DNA from: Microcebus murinus
Taxonomy: Eukaryota; Chordata; Mammalia; Primates; Cheirogaleidae
Length of the DNA stretch: 64,000 nucleotides
Direction of reading: 5' to 3'
Assembly: GCF_040939455.1 (NCBI RefSeq)
Contig: NC_134107.1
Location: 12,153,537 to 12,217,536 of the forward strand
Shown here: piece by piece, positions 37,765-56,826 of the stretch
Layout: every line of letters begins with the position of its first letter
Position numbering within the stretch: position 1 is the first letter of the stretch
Translations under genes and position numbers: made by a program
Notes under the pieces: generated by a model
Database searches by the model: none
The model's input: the letters and a program-made list of their open reading frames with translations, nothing else
Told to the model about the DNA's origin: nothing

Positions 37765-38933
37765 AGCGACCTGCAATATGGCAGGCAGGAGAGCACTGCC
37801 CTGGGCAGATCCAGCATCAGGGATGGCACCAAGGGCACATGGGAGCTTTGGCCAAGCAGGTTGGCAGCGGGTCATGGCCAGAGGACTCTAGAGATGATCT
37901 GGTCTCCTTGTTTTACAACTGGGGAAACGGAGGCTCAGCAAGAGAAGGGGACTTGGCCAAGTGCAAGGAGGTTTTGGAGCCAGGCAGACCCGGGTTCTGC
38001 TGCAGCCTCAGTGAGCTCTTATCTTAATCCTCGCTGCCCTAGCCAATGTCTTGGGGCCCTGGAGTGGAAATAATGGAGGACACTGGGCGCTGCCAGAAGG
38101 ACAGGGGGCATTTGTACCTGCCACGGGCCAGCAGGAGGATTGAGGGGCACACAGCTGATGGGGTCTCACCAGAGGTCTTAGATTCCTGAAGCCAGGAAAG
38201 GGACTTCACTCATCCAGAAGGCAGGCTGGGAGGGGTCACAGGAGAATTGGGTTCACCTGCAACTTATGTTCACCAGGCTAGGGCCAGCCGGTGGCTTCCT
38301 GGGAGAAACAAACCACAGAGCCCAAGGAGGGCCTTTGCAAAACAGTTGGCCTAACAAGGACCTGAGGGTGGGTGGTGTGGGCACAGGTTCTGCTCCCAGG
38401 GCTGCCATCACCTGCTTCCGCCCAGACCTCAGTCTCCCTTCCCGACACCTGTGGGGACAGGGGTCTAAGATGCCGTTTTTGGTTTGAGCCTAGGGTGGGA
38501 GCTGGAATCTGTGGGGATCTCAGAAAGTGGGAGCCGGGTCTGCTTTGATTTGGGGGGCAGAGAAGCCTGGTGGTTAAGAACAAGGCTGACAAAGCTCTGC
38601 TGCTTCCTAGCTGTGTGAGCAGCTAGAAAGCAATTAACAAACCCTCTGTCCCTGTCTGTATCATGCAGCAAGTATTTCTTAAGCATCTACTACGTGGCAG
38701 GCCCTGTTCTAAGTGCTGGGGGACATCTGTTCTTCAGAAAAAGATGCAAATCCCTGCCCTTCTGGACGTTCCATTCTAGGGGGGAGGAGAGCAGACAATA
38801 AATGTAATAAGTGAATCGTACAGTCTGTTGCAAGGCCATAGGTGCTGTGGAGAAAACAAGCTAGGTAAAGGATTTGAGGAATGTGGGGTGGGGGGTTCAT
38901 GTGTAATTAGTGGGAGCAGGCTGGGCCTTACTG

Positions 38934-38938
<5 letters not shown>

Positions 38939-38979
<41 letters not shown>

Positions 38980-39291
38980 AGACAGAGTCTCACTTTGTTG
39001 CCCAGGCTAGAGTGAGTGCCGTGGCGTCAGCCTGGCTCACAGCAACCTCAATCTCCGGGGCTCAGCGATCCTACTGCCTCAGCCTCCCGAGTAGCTGGGA
39101 CTACAGGCATGCACCACCATGCCCGGCTAATTTTTTGTATATATATTTTTAGTTGGTCAATTAATTTATTTCTATTTTTGGTAGAGACGGGGTCTCGCTC
39201 AGGCTGGTTTTGAACTCCTGACCTTGAGCAATCCGCCCGCCTCAGCCTCCCAAAGTGCTAGGATTACAGGCGTGAGCCACCACGCCCGGCC
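38939..39291 (-). repeat. Very young Alu with long tail
   Basis: A T-run of about 40, then a full dimer. The target duplication CCTTACTGAGCT is perfect on both sides (near 38927 and 39290). The long pure tail and intact ends suggest a recent insertion. Confidence 0.96.
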
Positions 39292-40416
39292 TTACTGAGC
39301 TATTTGAACAACAAAAATTTTTTTTACACTGGACACTTGAACAAAGAATTGAGGCAGAGAGGGTGGTGACAGGGAGGTACTGGTTGTGGGGTGGTGTAGT
39401 GTACCCCAGGCCCAGGTGGGACTGGCAGGGCAGGGGGAGCAGGAGATTGGGGTGCAGAGCCACAGGGTCATTTGTACAGGGCCTTGTAGGCCATTGAAGA
39501 CCTTGGCTCTTCCTCTAGAAGACACTGGGAGCGCGGGAGGGACTGGAGCCGGGGAGGGGTGCGAGGCACAGCTTGGAAGGGTCTTTGTGCCTTGGGAAGG
39601 GGAGCATGGAAACTGGTCAGGAGGCTGCCACGGCAATCCAGGTGAGTGGCGGTTCTGTCACATGGGATAAGAGTGGTACCTGAGCCTCAGGGTGCTGAGG
39701 GAAAGCACAGCAGCACGTGGGCACCGGGTGTCAGCAACTACTGCTCTCATTCGCCAGGCCGGGCCCTGTGGAGGCAGGAAGCTCAGGCGCAGCCCCGTTC
39801 TCACAGCGTGCTTGTTGGAAGAGCTCAGAGTTTGCAAGTCCTTCACATGCCAAAGGTTCTGGAAAGGCTTGCAGACGTCGTGCCCCTGGGTGAATGGCAG
39901 GGAAGTGCGTCACAGCTCCTCTTGTCATCTCAAAGGTGGAGAGGGTGCCTCCTTTGCCTCCCATACGAGACAGCTGGGCTAAGACTTGTAACGAAGGTAC
40001 TCAAATACTCTGACTTGCCCTTTGAGGCATTCAGCAGTGGCCTGCATGTTGTGTATACCCACTGAATAATCAGTGGCCAGCCCTGGGGACAGGGCTGCCC
40101 TTGAATACTTAAAGTTTATGAAGATGAGAGGTGGGAATACTAGAGCAGGCCAGGGTAGAACTGTAGTCTGTATGTAGTTGCCATTTCAGGGTTTAGGCTG
40201 CACTTTCAATTGGAGCCTGGGTTTAGGCTGGAAGATTCAGAATCTTCCAATTCTGTTTACTAATTAATAGGACAAAACCTATACTTGGGTATGCTGCCAC
40301 CAAGTGCTGGTTAGGGCCTCTGTCATAGGCATGTGGTCCAAAAAATAAGACTTGCATCCATAGACATGTCTAACCAGAGAGAAAACAGGTTTTCAGATTT
40401 CTCATTAAAACTCTAG

Positions 40417-40725
40417 CTTTATTTTATTTTATTTTGCTTTATTTTATTTTATTTTTTTTTGAGACAGGATCTCATACTGTTGCCCAGGCTGGGATGCAGT
40501 GGCATGATCACTGCAGCCTCAAAATCCTAGGCTCAAGTAATCCTCCTGAGTAGCTGATACTACAGGCACACACCACTTCCCTAGGCTAACTTTTTAATTT
40601 TTTGTAGAGACAAGGTCTTGATAATGTTTCAGGGGCTGGTCTCAAACTCCTGGCCTCAAGTGATCCTCCCATCTCAGCCTACCAAAGTTCTGGGATTATA
40701 GCCATGAGCCACAGCACTCAGTCTA
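40417..40725 (-). repeat. Old Alu (J-like)
   Basis: The (ATTTT)n tail, GAGACAGGATCTCATACTG, ending in GAGCCACAGCACTCAGTC; diverged. Confidence 0.85.
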
Positions 40726-40734
40726 AAACTTTAA

Positions 40735-41063
<329 letters not shown>

Positions 41064-41111
41064 TAACTTTATTTTAAACAAACTAATATGAACATTATAG
41101 TTTAAAAGAAT

Positions 41112-41456
41112 CAAACAGGGGCTAGGCATGGTGGCTCACACCTATAATCCTAGCACTCTGGGTGGCTGAGGCGGGAGGATCGCTCAAGGTCAGGAGTTTG
41201 AGACCAGTCTGAGCAACAGCGAGACCCTGTCTCTACTAAAAAATGAAAGAAATTGGTAGGACAACTAAAAATATATAGAAAAAATTAGCCGGGCATGGTG
41301 GCGCATGCCTGTTAGTCCCAGCTACTCGGGAGGCTGAGGCAGGAGGATCACTTGAGCCCAGGAGTTTGATGTTGCTGTAAGTTAGGCTGATGCCACGGCA
41401 CTCTAGCCCAGGCAACACAGAGAGACTCTGTCTCAAAAAAAAAAAAAAAAAAAAAA
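41112..41456 (+). repeat. Alu
   Basis: GGGGCTAGGCATGGTGGCTCA to a run of about 22 A. Confidence 0.93.
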
Positions 41457-41914
41457 TCTCTTATGCCAAATTGTCCTCCCCAGACATTGCGTAAACATGC
41501 CTTTTTAAAAGGCATCTAGAGCTCTATCTTAAAGTTACAATTCATTTTCTTAGCTCAAAGTTCTCTCTTGAAAAGCAGGTTTCACAGCTGTCAGGATTTG
41601 GATATTTTAATTTCATGATTCTTTCTTGTGAAAAAAAAAATATATATATATATATATTCACAGTTATATATAACTACAGCTCTATATATCTTCTTTCCCA
41701 GTTTTCTTTCAAAGGTATTTCCCAAAATTTTCATTTAAGAGCTCTCTCTCCTTCTGCTCCTCTGCTTCAAGTAAAAAAAAAAAAAAGCTCTCTTTCCACC
41801 TTTCCATGAGGCAAATGGAAACACAGCCCACAACCAGGCCTCCACATTTGGTCTTTAAAAGCCTCTCTGCCCTTTGATTTCTAGCTGCAGGCAATTCTCC
41901 AAAAGTTAAACACA

Positions 41915-42252
41915 GGCCGGGCGCTGTGTGGCTCACGCCTGTAATCCTAGCTCTTGGGAGGCCGAGGCGGGCGGATTGCTCGAGGTCAGGAGTTCGAAAC
42001 CAGCCTGAGCAAGAGCGAGACCCCGTCTCTACTATAAATAGAAAGAAATTAATTGGCCAACTGATATATATATAAAAAAAATTAGCCGGGCATGGTGGCG
42101 CATGCCTGTAGTCCCAGCTACTCGGGAGGCTGAGGCAGGAGGATCACTCGAGCCCAGGAGTTTGAGGTTGCTGTGAGCTAGGCTGACGCCACGGCACTCA
42201 CTCTAGCCTGGGCAACAAAGCGAGACTCTGTCTCAAAAAAAAAAAAAAAAAA
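41915..42252 (+). repeat. Full-length Alu with target duplication
   Basis: AGTTAAACACAG occurs immediately before and after (near 41905-41916 and 42251-42262). Confidence 0.95.
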
Positions 42253-43361
42253 GTTAAACACAGTTACTTCCTGGTCTCTCTCTTTTCACAGAGCTTGTAG
42301 GTTGTTTTCTTAATCATTATTCACTGAAATCCTACTATGTGGCCCTAGGAAGCTACAACAGCAGGGGCGGGCAGGACTTCAAGTCTCACATTTAAACAAG
42401 TATTTCAACGCAAGTGGTAGTTTAGTAAAACAATCCAGAAGTGCTTAAGGTAATAATTTAAGTTCTCCCAAACTTACTTTCCAGAGATAGCTGAATTGCA
42501 GTGATTTTCAAACTCTTCTGTGTGACCCACAGTGAGAAGTACATACATCCATATAAATATTTGAAACAAATCACCAAACACTACTTACCTTTACTACGTG
42601 GGTAAAGGTGGTGATATTTTCTGTTCCGTTCATTCTATTTAATTTTTGTTAGTGCTACTAAGTTGAACCATGTGAAACTGATATCTTTGTAGTCCAAATG
42701 GTCAACCATGGGCAATTTCCTGTTGTTCAACCTATCTGTGACACTATAGTAATTTCATAATCCACTTAATGACTGCATCCCATAGTTTGAAAAACATTGT
42801 TTAATGGGTATATTTCCAGTTAATGTTATTTTTTAAATAAAAATGGGATTAAAATTTGATATTTTCATTTAATATGGTACGGACATCTTTCCATGCTGGT
42901 AGGTTACAGCTCCACCTCAGCATTCTTAAAGGCTCCATGGAATCCACAGACACCTACCCTGGCTTAGGTAACCTGCCCTCACTGAAGGCACTTAGATTTT
43001 TTCCAATTTCTTTCTGTTCCAAACCATGCCACAGTGAACTTCCTTGTCATAAACACTCATGTGCAGTACCAGAATTTCTGTGGCACAGTCTCCTGGAAGC
43101 AGGATGGCAGGTTCTTGGTCTGGGCATTTCCCATTTTGATCTTAGTTGTGTTTCAAAGCCTTTGAGTAGGAGTTATGCACAAGCTCTTCCCTTGTGTGTG
43201 CCTGAGGGAGGGTCAATGGTGCTGATCGCAGGGGCCCACTAAGTAAATTACCCTGTTTGTCCAGCCATCCTCTGCTCACAGAAGGGATGGGAAGCTCCAG
43301 CTCCTTCTAGACCTTTCCTCTAGGCAAACTCCACGGAGGCAACCAGAAAGACAGGGTACTG

Positions 43362-43693
43362 GCCGGTCACGGTGGCTCACGCCTGTAATCCTAGCACTCT
43401 GGGAGGCCAAGGTGGGCTGATTGCTCGAGGTCAGGAGTTCGAAACCAGCCTGAGCAAGAGTGAGACCCCCGTCTCTACTATAAATAGAAAAGAAATTAAT
43501 CGGCTAACTAATATATATAGAAAAAATTAGCTGGGCATGGTGGCATGCCTGAAGTCCCAGCTACTCGGGAGGCTGAGACAGCAGGATTGCTTAAGCTCAG
43601 GAGTTTGAGGTTGCTGTGAGCTAGGCTGATGCCACGGCACTCACTCTAGCCTGGGCAACAAAGTGAGATTCTGTCTCAAAAAAAAAAAAAAGA
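43362..43693 (+). repeat. Full-length Alu with target duplication
   Basis: AAAGACAGGGTACT flanks both ends. Confidence 0.95.
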
Positions 43694-44846
43694 CAGGGTA
43701 CTTTACTGTCAACCAGACCTTGGTTTGAATCTTGCCAAGCTCCTTAAATTCTCTGGATTCCATTATTACATCTATAAAAAGGAAATAAACCTCTCAGGGT
43801 TGCAAGGAGGACAAAGATGAACATGTGGCATGTGTTGTACAGGGTTACACCGGAGTTAGCTGTTCAGCTCCTGCTGACAGTTCTTTCCCAATCTTTAGAC
43901 AGAGTAGGCTCCACGCTCCTACTCACATTTACCCTGTAGAGGGCTAGGGGAAGCGCCCAAATTAAGACAATAACGCTCCCACCTGGTCCCTAGCCTCAGT
44001 TTCCTCACTTTTTCTGGACTTCTTGACCACTAAGGTAAAGAACAAAACTCTTGGACATTCACTCAACAACACTGAGCACCTACTACATGCCAGCCACTGT
44101 GCTAGTACCACCTGGATCTCAGTTTTCTCATCTGCAAAAGTAGGAATTGTGCTTCTCAACAGTGAAACGAGCGGCATCTTGGGCAGGACAATTCCTAGTG
44201 CAGGTCTACAATTTTGTCATTGTAACAACCTAAAGATGCCCAGCACATTTGGAAATGACCCCGAGGGGGCATTACCACCCTCGATTGAGAACCAAGAGTC
44301 CACTTCCTACAGAAGCTGGGAAGGGGAGAGGTCCAAATTTCTCCGTCACCAGCAGATTTAGGATTATGCCGAGGCCCAAAATGAGCAGGATTTGGACTAT
44401 GTTTCCCCAGAACAGGGCCTTACACCGGCCCCAGGATGAACTCGTCACCACTCTTGGGGCTCTCGGTTCTGACTCTCGGGACAGCATCCCTTCTCAGGTA
44501 CTCCCTATCCAGCCAGAATACAATCCAGGATCTTCAAGGTTGCCCTTCCCTTTCGAGTCCTCAGGTACTGAGGGGAGAGGCATGGGGTCTTGCCCTGGTC
44601 CTTCAACCCTCAGCACTCAGGAATCCAAAGGTTAACGCAGGTGGCCACGCAGAAGTCCCGGGCACCGCTAGAGGGACCACTGCAGCTGCTCAGCCGCGCC
44701 GCCCGCGGTCACGTGGGGAGAGGGCGGGACCAAACATGGAACAGACCAATCGACTGTACTGTCGGTGGGCGTGATAGCCAATAGGAGCAAGGAGCGGAGT
44801 CCCGGGACTAGAAAGAAACGGCGGCCGGGAGGGGGCTACGGGGATC

Positions 44847-51467
<6,621 letters not shown>

Positions 51468-51777
51468 CCCACTGTGGATGCCGCCCCACCTAGCAGTCCG
51501 GTCCCCCACCCCCCGCCCTCACCAGACACTATCCATGGGGGGATGGGAGTCAGTCACACTAACACTCCCCCGCCAACCCCGTAACCTGCTGCTGCTACTG
51601 CTGCCCGTGCTGCTCCGTGGCCAGCCAGCTCCCTTGGTGGGAGGGCTGTGCTCTGGCTGTCACTCTGGCTCCTGGCCTGGCCTGTGACCAATCTACCAAG
51701 AAGAGAGGGCTGGGGCTAGGAGGGGCTACCTCTGCTGCTACTGAGGCTGTGGGCCTCATCCATTGCTCAGCTGTGAG

Positions 51778-51783
51778 AATAAA
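51778..51783 (+). terminator. ARL2: ARL2 polyadenylation signal
   Basis: AATAAA about 310 nt past the stop, followed by a GT-rich TGGTTCCTGGCTGAGTCATTT. The ARL2 3' UTR is about 51468-51800. Confidence 0.85.
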
Positions 51784-51800
51784 CTCCTTGCCCTGGTTCC

Positions 51801-52837
51801 TGGCTGAGTCATTTGTTGATTCAACAGCATTAGAGACCACCTGGGAACCCACAGTCCTGCAGAAGACAGGGTGGAAGAGATCATTTCAGTCGAGGGGTAA
51901 CTGCTGCTGCGTTAAAGAGATGTGCAAAAGTTTAGAAGCATGGGACAGGGCTGCAACTAATTCTATTTGGAAGAATCTAGGCGGGCTTCCCAAAGGAGGT
52001 GACATTAAAACTGGGCGTGAAGGACGAATAGAAGTTTTTTGGGGAGAGGAAAAGGAGGACAATTCGCCAGGGCAACTGCAACCCTCATAGGTGTGAATTT
52101 GAAAAAGGGAGCAGCCCCAGACCAGGGCTCACAGCTTGTTGAATTAACATGAGCTGCATTGTTGTAGGCAGGAAGCCATGTGCAGCGGACAACCTGCACA
52201 GCTGTACGAGGTGGCACAGAGGGAATCACACAACAGAGGCATTGAAGGGCAAGGGCATGAAGTCGGGTATAGAAGGGTGTGCAGGGAGAGGGAGAGAGGG
52301 CGGCTCCATCAGGCAGCAGTAGCTGAGTGCACTCCGAAGCAGGGCCAGGCTGGGAAGGGATGGGGATAAGGAGGGCCCCGGGGCCTCAATCCAGGTGGGG
52401 AGACAGGGATGTTTTCACGGCTGGTCCTCACAGCTGCTTACCCGACAGAGTTCTGTTCTAAGCACTCTACACTTGTCAGTGCAATTAGGCTCAGCCAGAT
52501 GCAGTACATGCGCAGTATTCCCTTTTACATGGGAAACTGAGCCCATGGGAGGCTAAGCGACTTGCTCAACATCTCCCAGCGAGGAAGTGGGGGAGCTGGG
52601 ATGTAACCCTACATATTTGGCCACTACACCCTGCTGCCTCCTGTGATAGCTCAGGCCTAAACATCTTCAGTTTGGTCTCTGCTCAGAATGCAAATGCCTG
52701 GGGGAGAGAGCCTGCCTGGCCCAGCCTGAAGCCATGCCGACCTCTGGGTGAGGACTTGCTGCCCACCAGTCACTCCACCAGATTGTGCCCAGTGAGGGAA
52801 GGGCGGTTTTCCTAAGAGACAGTTGAGTGCTATAATC
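51801..52837. other. ARL2-SNX15 intergenic, first part
   Basis: 51880-52400 resembles the old degenerate repeat family seen at 13.6 and 45.6 kb (GGTGACATTAAAACTGGGC, GAAGGGCAAGGGCATGAAG). 52430-52640 looks like a diverged MIR-type segment. No gene. Confidence 0.5.
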
Positions 52838-52854
52838 AAAAGGTGAGGAAGAGC

Positions 52855-54061
52855 TGGGTAACAGACTTGAACCTTGGGTGTGAAACTATTAGAATTCTAG
52901 AGGAAAACATTGGAAATACTCTTCTAGACATTGGCCTAGGCAAAGAATTTATGAAGAAGACCCCAAAGGCAATCACAGCAGCAACAAAAATAAATAAATG
53001 GGATCTGATAAAATTAAAAAGTTTCTGCACAGCCAAAGAAACTGTCAAGAGAGCAAACAGACAACCCACAGAATGGGAGAAAATTTTTCGCAAGCTACAC
53101 ATCCGATAAAGGGCTGATAACTAGAATTTATTTAGAACTCAGGAAAATCAGCAAGAAAAAATCAAATAACCCTATCAAAAAGCAGGCAAAGGACATGAAC
53201 AGAAATTTTTCAAAAGAAGACAGAATAATGGCCAACATATGAAAAAATGCTCAACATCTCTAATCATCAGGGAAATGCAGAGATATCACTTATCTCCAGT
53301 AAGAATGGCCCTTATCAAAAAGTCCCCAAACAATAAATGTTGACGTGGATGCAGAGAGATAGGAATACTCCTACACTGCTGGTGGGACTGCAAACTAGTG
53401 CAACCTCTGTGGAAAGCAATATGGAGATATCTTAAAGTGATACAAGTAGATCTACAATTTGACCCAGCAATTCCACTACTGGGCATCTGCCCAAAAGATC
53501 AAAAGTCACTTTATGAAAAGGACACCTGCACTTGAATGTTTATAGCAGCACAATTCACAATTGCAAAGTTGTGGAAACAACCCAAGTGCCCATCAATGAG
53601 TGGATTAATAAAATGTGGTATATGTATACCATGGAGTACTATTCAGCTTTAAGAAATAATGGTGATCTAGCACCTCTTATATTTTCCTGGATAGACCTGG
53701 AACCCATTCTACTAAGTGAAGTATCTCAAGAATGGTAAAACATGCACCACATGTACTCACCAGCAAATTGGTATTAACAGATCAATACCTAAGTGGACAT
53801 ATAGGAATAACATTTACCGTGTGTTGGGCAAGTGGGAGGGAGGAGGATGGATGGGTATATACAAACATGAGTGAGATGTGCAACGTTTGGGGGATGGTCA
53901 CGCTTGAAGCTCTGACTCCAGGGGGGAGGGGGACATGGGTAATATACGTAACCTTAACATTGGTACCCCCATAATACGCTTAAATAAATAAATAAATGAA
54001 TGAATGAATGAATGTAGGGAAAAAAAGAATGAGAAGCCAAAAGAGAGGAAAAAGGGGGAAA
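52855..54061 (+). mobile_element. 5'-truncated L1 with perfect target duplication
   Basis: About 1.2 kb of L1 3' end. The C-terminal part of ORF2 runs (with stops) from about 52855 and is open to 53109. The 3' untranslated end is marked by GGGTAATATACGTAACC and GGTACCCCCATAATACGC, then an (AAAT)n/(AATG)n tail. The 17-bp target duplication AAAAGGTGAGGAAGAGC is exact (52838-52854 and 54062-54078). Between the tail (about 54016) and the second duplication lie 45 further bases ending in an A-run, a possible 3' transduction or tail artefact. Non-autonomous: only an ORF2 fragment is present. Confidence 0.93.
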
Positions 54062-54078
54062 AAAAGGTGAGGAAGAGC

Positions 54079-55078
54079 ATGGGGACGTACTCTGAGGCTG
54101 GCACTAGGATCCTTTCCTGGAGGCATAGAGACCTGTGCATAATCTGGGTTTCGTTAGAGCAGAAGAAGGGAAATGAATGTTGGATGGGCAACCTTAGAAC
54201 ATACACAGACTGCCTTTTGGCCCACAAAATTAGAAGCCCCTGCCCCGAGCTCCTCACAGACAGATACTGTGGTCTGCGGGCTCTCAAAGCCTCCGGTAAG
54301 TGAACATACTGGGGCTTGGAGCTCCGGAGCCAAATCCTGGCTCTGCCACTTGCTGGTTGATGCTGAGCAAGTTGCCTAACCTGTCTGTGCCTCAATTTAC
54401 CTCCTAGTGTCAGGATGAGCACCAGATGGGTTGGTGTCTTGTATGTCATAAGCACTATGACAGCTATCATTTTATTATTTGAACCAGAAGGAGCTTAAGC
54501 AAATGCAACCCACGTGCATCAGTGAGCCACTATCACGGGTGAGTCACTCCAGTGTTCAAGCAAAACCCTGATCGAAAAAGTGAATTATTCATAGTTAGAG
54601 ACAAATAAGAAAATAACAAAGTTACATTCATCACAAAGATCTGTGGCAGAGTCTCCATCCTGTGTCCAAGCAGACCCCTGCCCGGCGCCTTTGCAGCCTG
54701 TCCTTGTCCCCTGCCGTCTTCTGTTTGCTCCTTCTGGTGATGGAGCTGGTGGGGCTGGAGATCGGAGGCCAGGGCCCAGATGGCCCTAGATGGACAAGGG
54801 CTCGGAGATGACAGGAAGAAAGAAGGTGAGAAGGAAACCAGGCAGCAGAGGGAACTTTCGAGAGTGGGAGGCTCATCGTGTAAAGGGGTCTTCAGAGGAG
54901 TCCTGGTGTGAGTTGTGCAAGGGGACATCTCCAGCTCTTCCTGAACACCTCCTGGATGAACTACCCCTTTCAGAGCCTCCAGAGTCCGATTCCCAGGGCG
55001 CCTGTACATCTGGGTTCTGGTCACAAGAGCGGCTCTTCTGTGGGCGCTGCACCCACAGGATTGCATTTAACCTCACAA
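54079..55078. other. Intergenic, mostly unassigned
   Basis: 54320-54470 has MIR-like sequence (TCTGCCACTTGCTGG, AACCTGTCTGTGCCTC). 54540-55078 shows nothing that I recognise. The minus-strand open frame across 54533-55066 has no domain match. Confidence 0.55.
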
Positions 55079-56350
55079 CTTCATGGCGCATTTCTACAGA
55101 TTTTGCTTGGGTTGTAATGTTGGCTGGAACAAAGGTGACCAACCATGGAGGGTTTGGAGAACACCAGTCTCCACTCGGCCCCCAGGAACAGTACCAATGC
55201 CACCAATTCTGTAGCCATCCTGGAGGTCTCAGGACGTCCAAGGGCTTCTCAGGTGGAGGCAGGATGCAATCCAGAGCTCCAGGCAGCGTAGTTCTGTTGG
55301 CATTGCCATCTTTATGGGTGACTTTCCATCCCTTGAGCCAACACCAGTGAGCAGTTGGCTCCAGCCCATTGCCACCATTCCAACCAGAAATTGGCACTAA
55401 CACTACTGTGTCAGGGTTGTGGCCAATTTCTTAATGTAGGTGTGCTGACTTTCTGAATGATTCCCTCCTATCTCTGCTCTGCAGCTGGGCTCAGTGGAAT
55501 CCATTTTGTTAACACAATTAGTGGTTTCACACCCAGCATGTAAGCCAGAAGGATGTGCTTCTCTCATTCTTGGAGATGCCAGCTTCAAGTTCATCAACAC
55601 CAGCAGCAACATTCGGGACAGTACGGGCAGCCTGAAATATACCTGTAACCAGGTTTTTGATAAAGTGTCTGCACCCTGGGGCAGCCATGATGGCCACATA
55701 GTAATTGCTGGTCTCACATTTCCGCAGGGAGATGTCAGTGGTTATACCACTCGCACAGTCGTTCGGCTTTCAGGTTATCCAAGACCAGGGCTTGAAGGAG
55801 CCCTTTCCCATCTCAGCAGCCTCCTCCTCAAATTTTTCCAGGATTCTTTTGTTAATCCCACCACACTTAGAGATTGGAGGATGGCCAGTAGTGGTGGACT
55901 TGCCTGAAACTACACGTTCAGTGACAACTCTGTTGACAGGAGTCTTTTCTTTTTTTTTTTTTTTTTTTTTTTTGAGACAGAGTCTCACTTTGTTGCCCAG
56001 GCTAGAGTGAGTGCCGTGGCGTCAGCCTGGCTCACAGCAACCTCAATCTCCGGGGCTCAGCGATCCTACTGCCTCAGCCTCCCGAGTAGCTGGGACTACA
56101 GGCATGTGCCACCATGCCCGGCTAATTTTTTTGTATATATATTTTTAGTTGGTCAATTAATTTCTTTCTATTTTTTTGGTAGAGACGGGGTCTCGCTCAG
56201 GCTGGTTTCGAACTCCTGACCTTGAGCGATCCGCCCGCCTCGGCCTCCCAAAGTGCTAGGGAGGAGTCTTTTCCTTTCCCATTTTGGCTTTGACTTAGCG
56301 GTGGTTTTCACCACAGCTATATATCAGGCAGCAAACCCATTGCAAAAAAC
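55079..56350 (-). pseudogene. EEF1A1 processed pseudogene, 3'-truncated and Alu-broken
   Basis: On the minus strand the sequence follows intronless EEF1A1 mRNA (translation elongation factor 1-alpha). A 5' UTR-like stretch (GGGTTTGCTGCC, GTGGTGAAAACC, AAAGCCAAA) leads to an ATG at 56282 with MGKEK. After an Alu, [38 protein letters not shown] and ALDCILPP follow in order. There are many frameshifts and substitutions. The likeness stops abruptly at CATGAAG (55079-55085), about codon 296 of 462; the 3' third and A-tail are missing. Not functional. Confidence 0.93.
55950..56261 (-). repeat. Alu inside the EEF1A1 pseudogene
   Basis: Inserted about seven codons after the pseudogene start. AGGAGTCTTTTC is duplicated exactly (55938-55949 and 56262-56273). 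The Alu lacks about 30 nt of its 5' end. Confidence 0.95.
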
Positions 56351-56414
56351 ATCCAGGGTAGTAGATTCTATTATAAACATTTCACATCCTGTACTGAAGG
56401 GAAACTCGCGGAGC

Positions 56415-56826
56415 TACCGTGTTTCCCCCGAAAATAAGACCTACCCATAAAATAAGCCCTAGCAGAATTTCTAAGCATTTGTGCAATGTAAGTCCAACCC
56501 TGAAAATAAGACCTAGTGCTGGGCGTGGCTACGCAGCATATCTGCACAACCCATGCATTTCGTCGTGGCAGAGCGGGAAAGAAGTCGAGCAGCCCTTCTC
56601 ATCTGCCCCATGGTGACAGCTACTATCTGGTGGGGTGTAACCGGAAAGGTGCGGGCAGCCCCACCAAGAAGGTCGGCTCCCCCTGTCAGGTCCCGGCCAT
56701 CCTGTGCGTGCTGCAGGCTGAGGCTTTGAGGGGAAAATAACACATCCCCTGAAAATAAGCCCTAGGGTGTCTTCTTGAGGAAAAACAAATATAAGACCCT
56801 GTCTTATTTTGGGAGAAATGCAGTAG
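56415..56826. mobile_element. 412-bp element with terminal inverted repeats
   Basis: The left end TACCGTGTTTCCCCCGAAAA(TAAGAC) and the right end, read in reverse, TACTGCATTTCTCCCAAAAT(AAGAC) are about 26-bp inverted repeats with a few mismatches, bounded by TA. GAAAATAAG-(A/C)CCTA recurs inside, near both ends. There is no coding frame. It fits a non-autonomous DNA transposon with a TA target; family not assigned. Confidence 0.7.

Noticed and set aside
37666..38073. 135-codon plus-strand frame containing the hairpin
   Set aside because: No domain, weak start context, and the inverted repeat inside it explains part of the sequence; no splice evidence.
38910..39152. Alu-derived open frames, with dozens of similar ones across the window
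   Set aside because: All share translations such as [20 protein letters not shown] or [10 protein letters not shown], which come from Alu sequence read in sense or antisense.
52843..53109. 88-codon open frame resembling a protein
   Set aside because: It is the C-terminal fragment of L1 ORF2 in a truncated L1, not a host gene.
54533..55066. 177-codon minus-strand open frame
   Set aside because: No recognised domain, next to the broken end of a pseudogene, and overlapped by open frames on the other strand.
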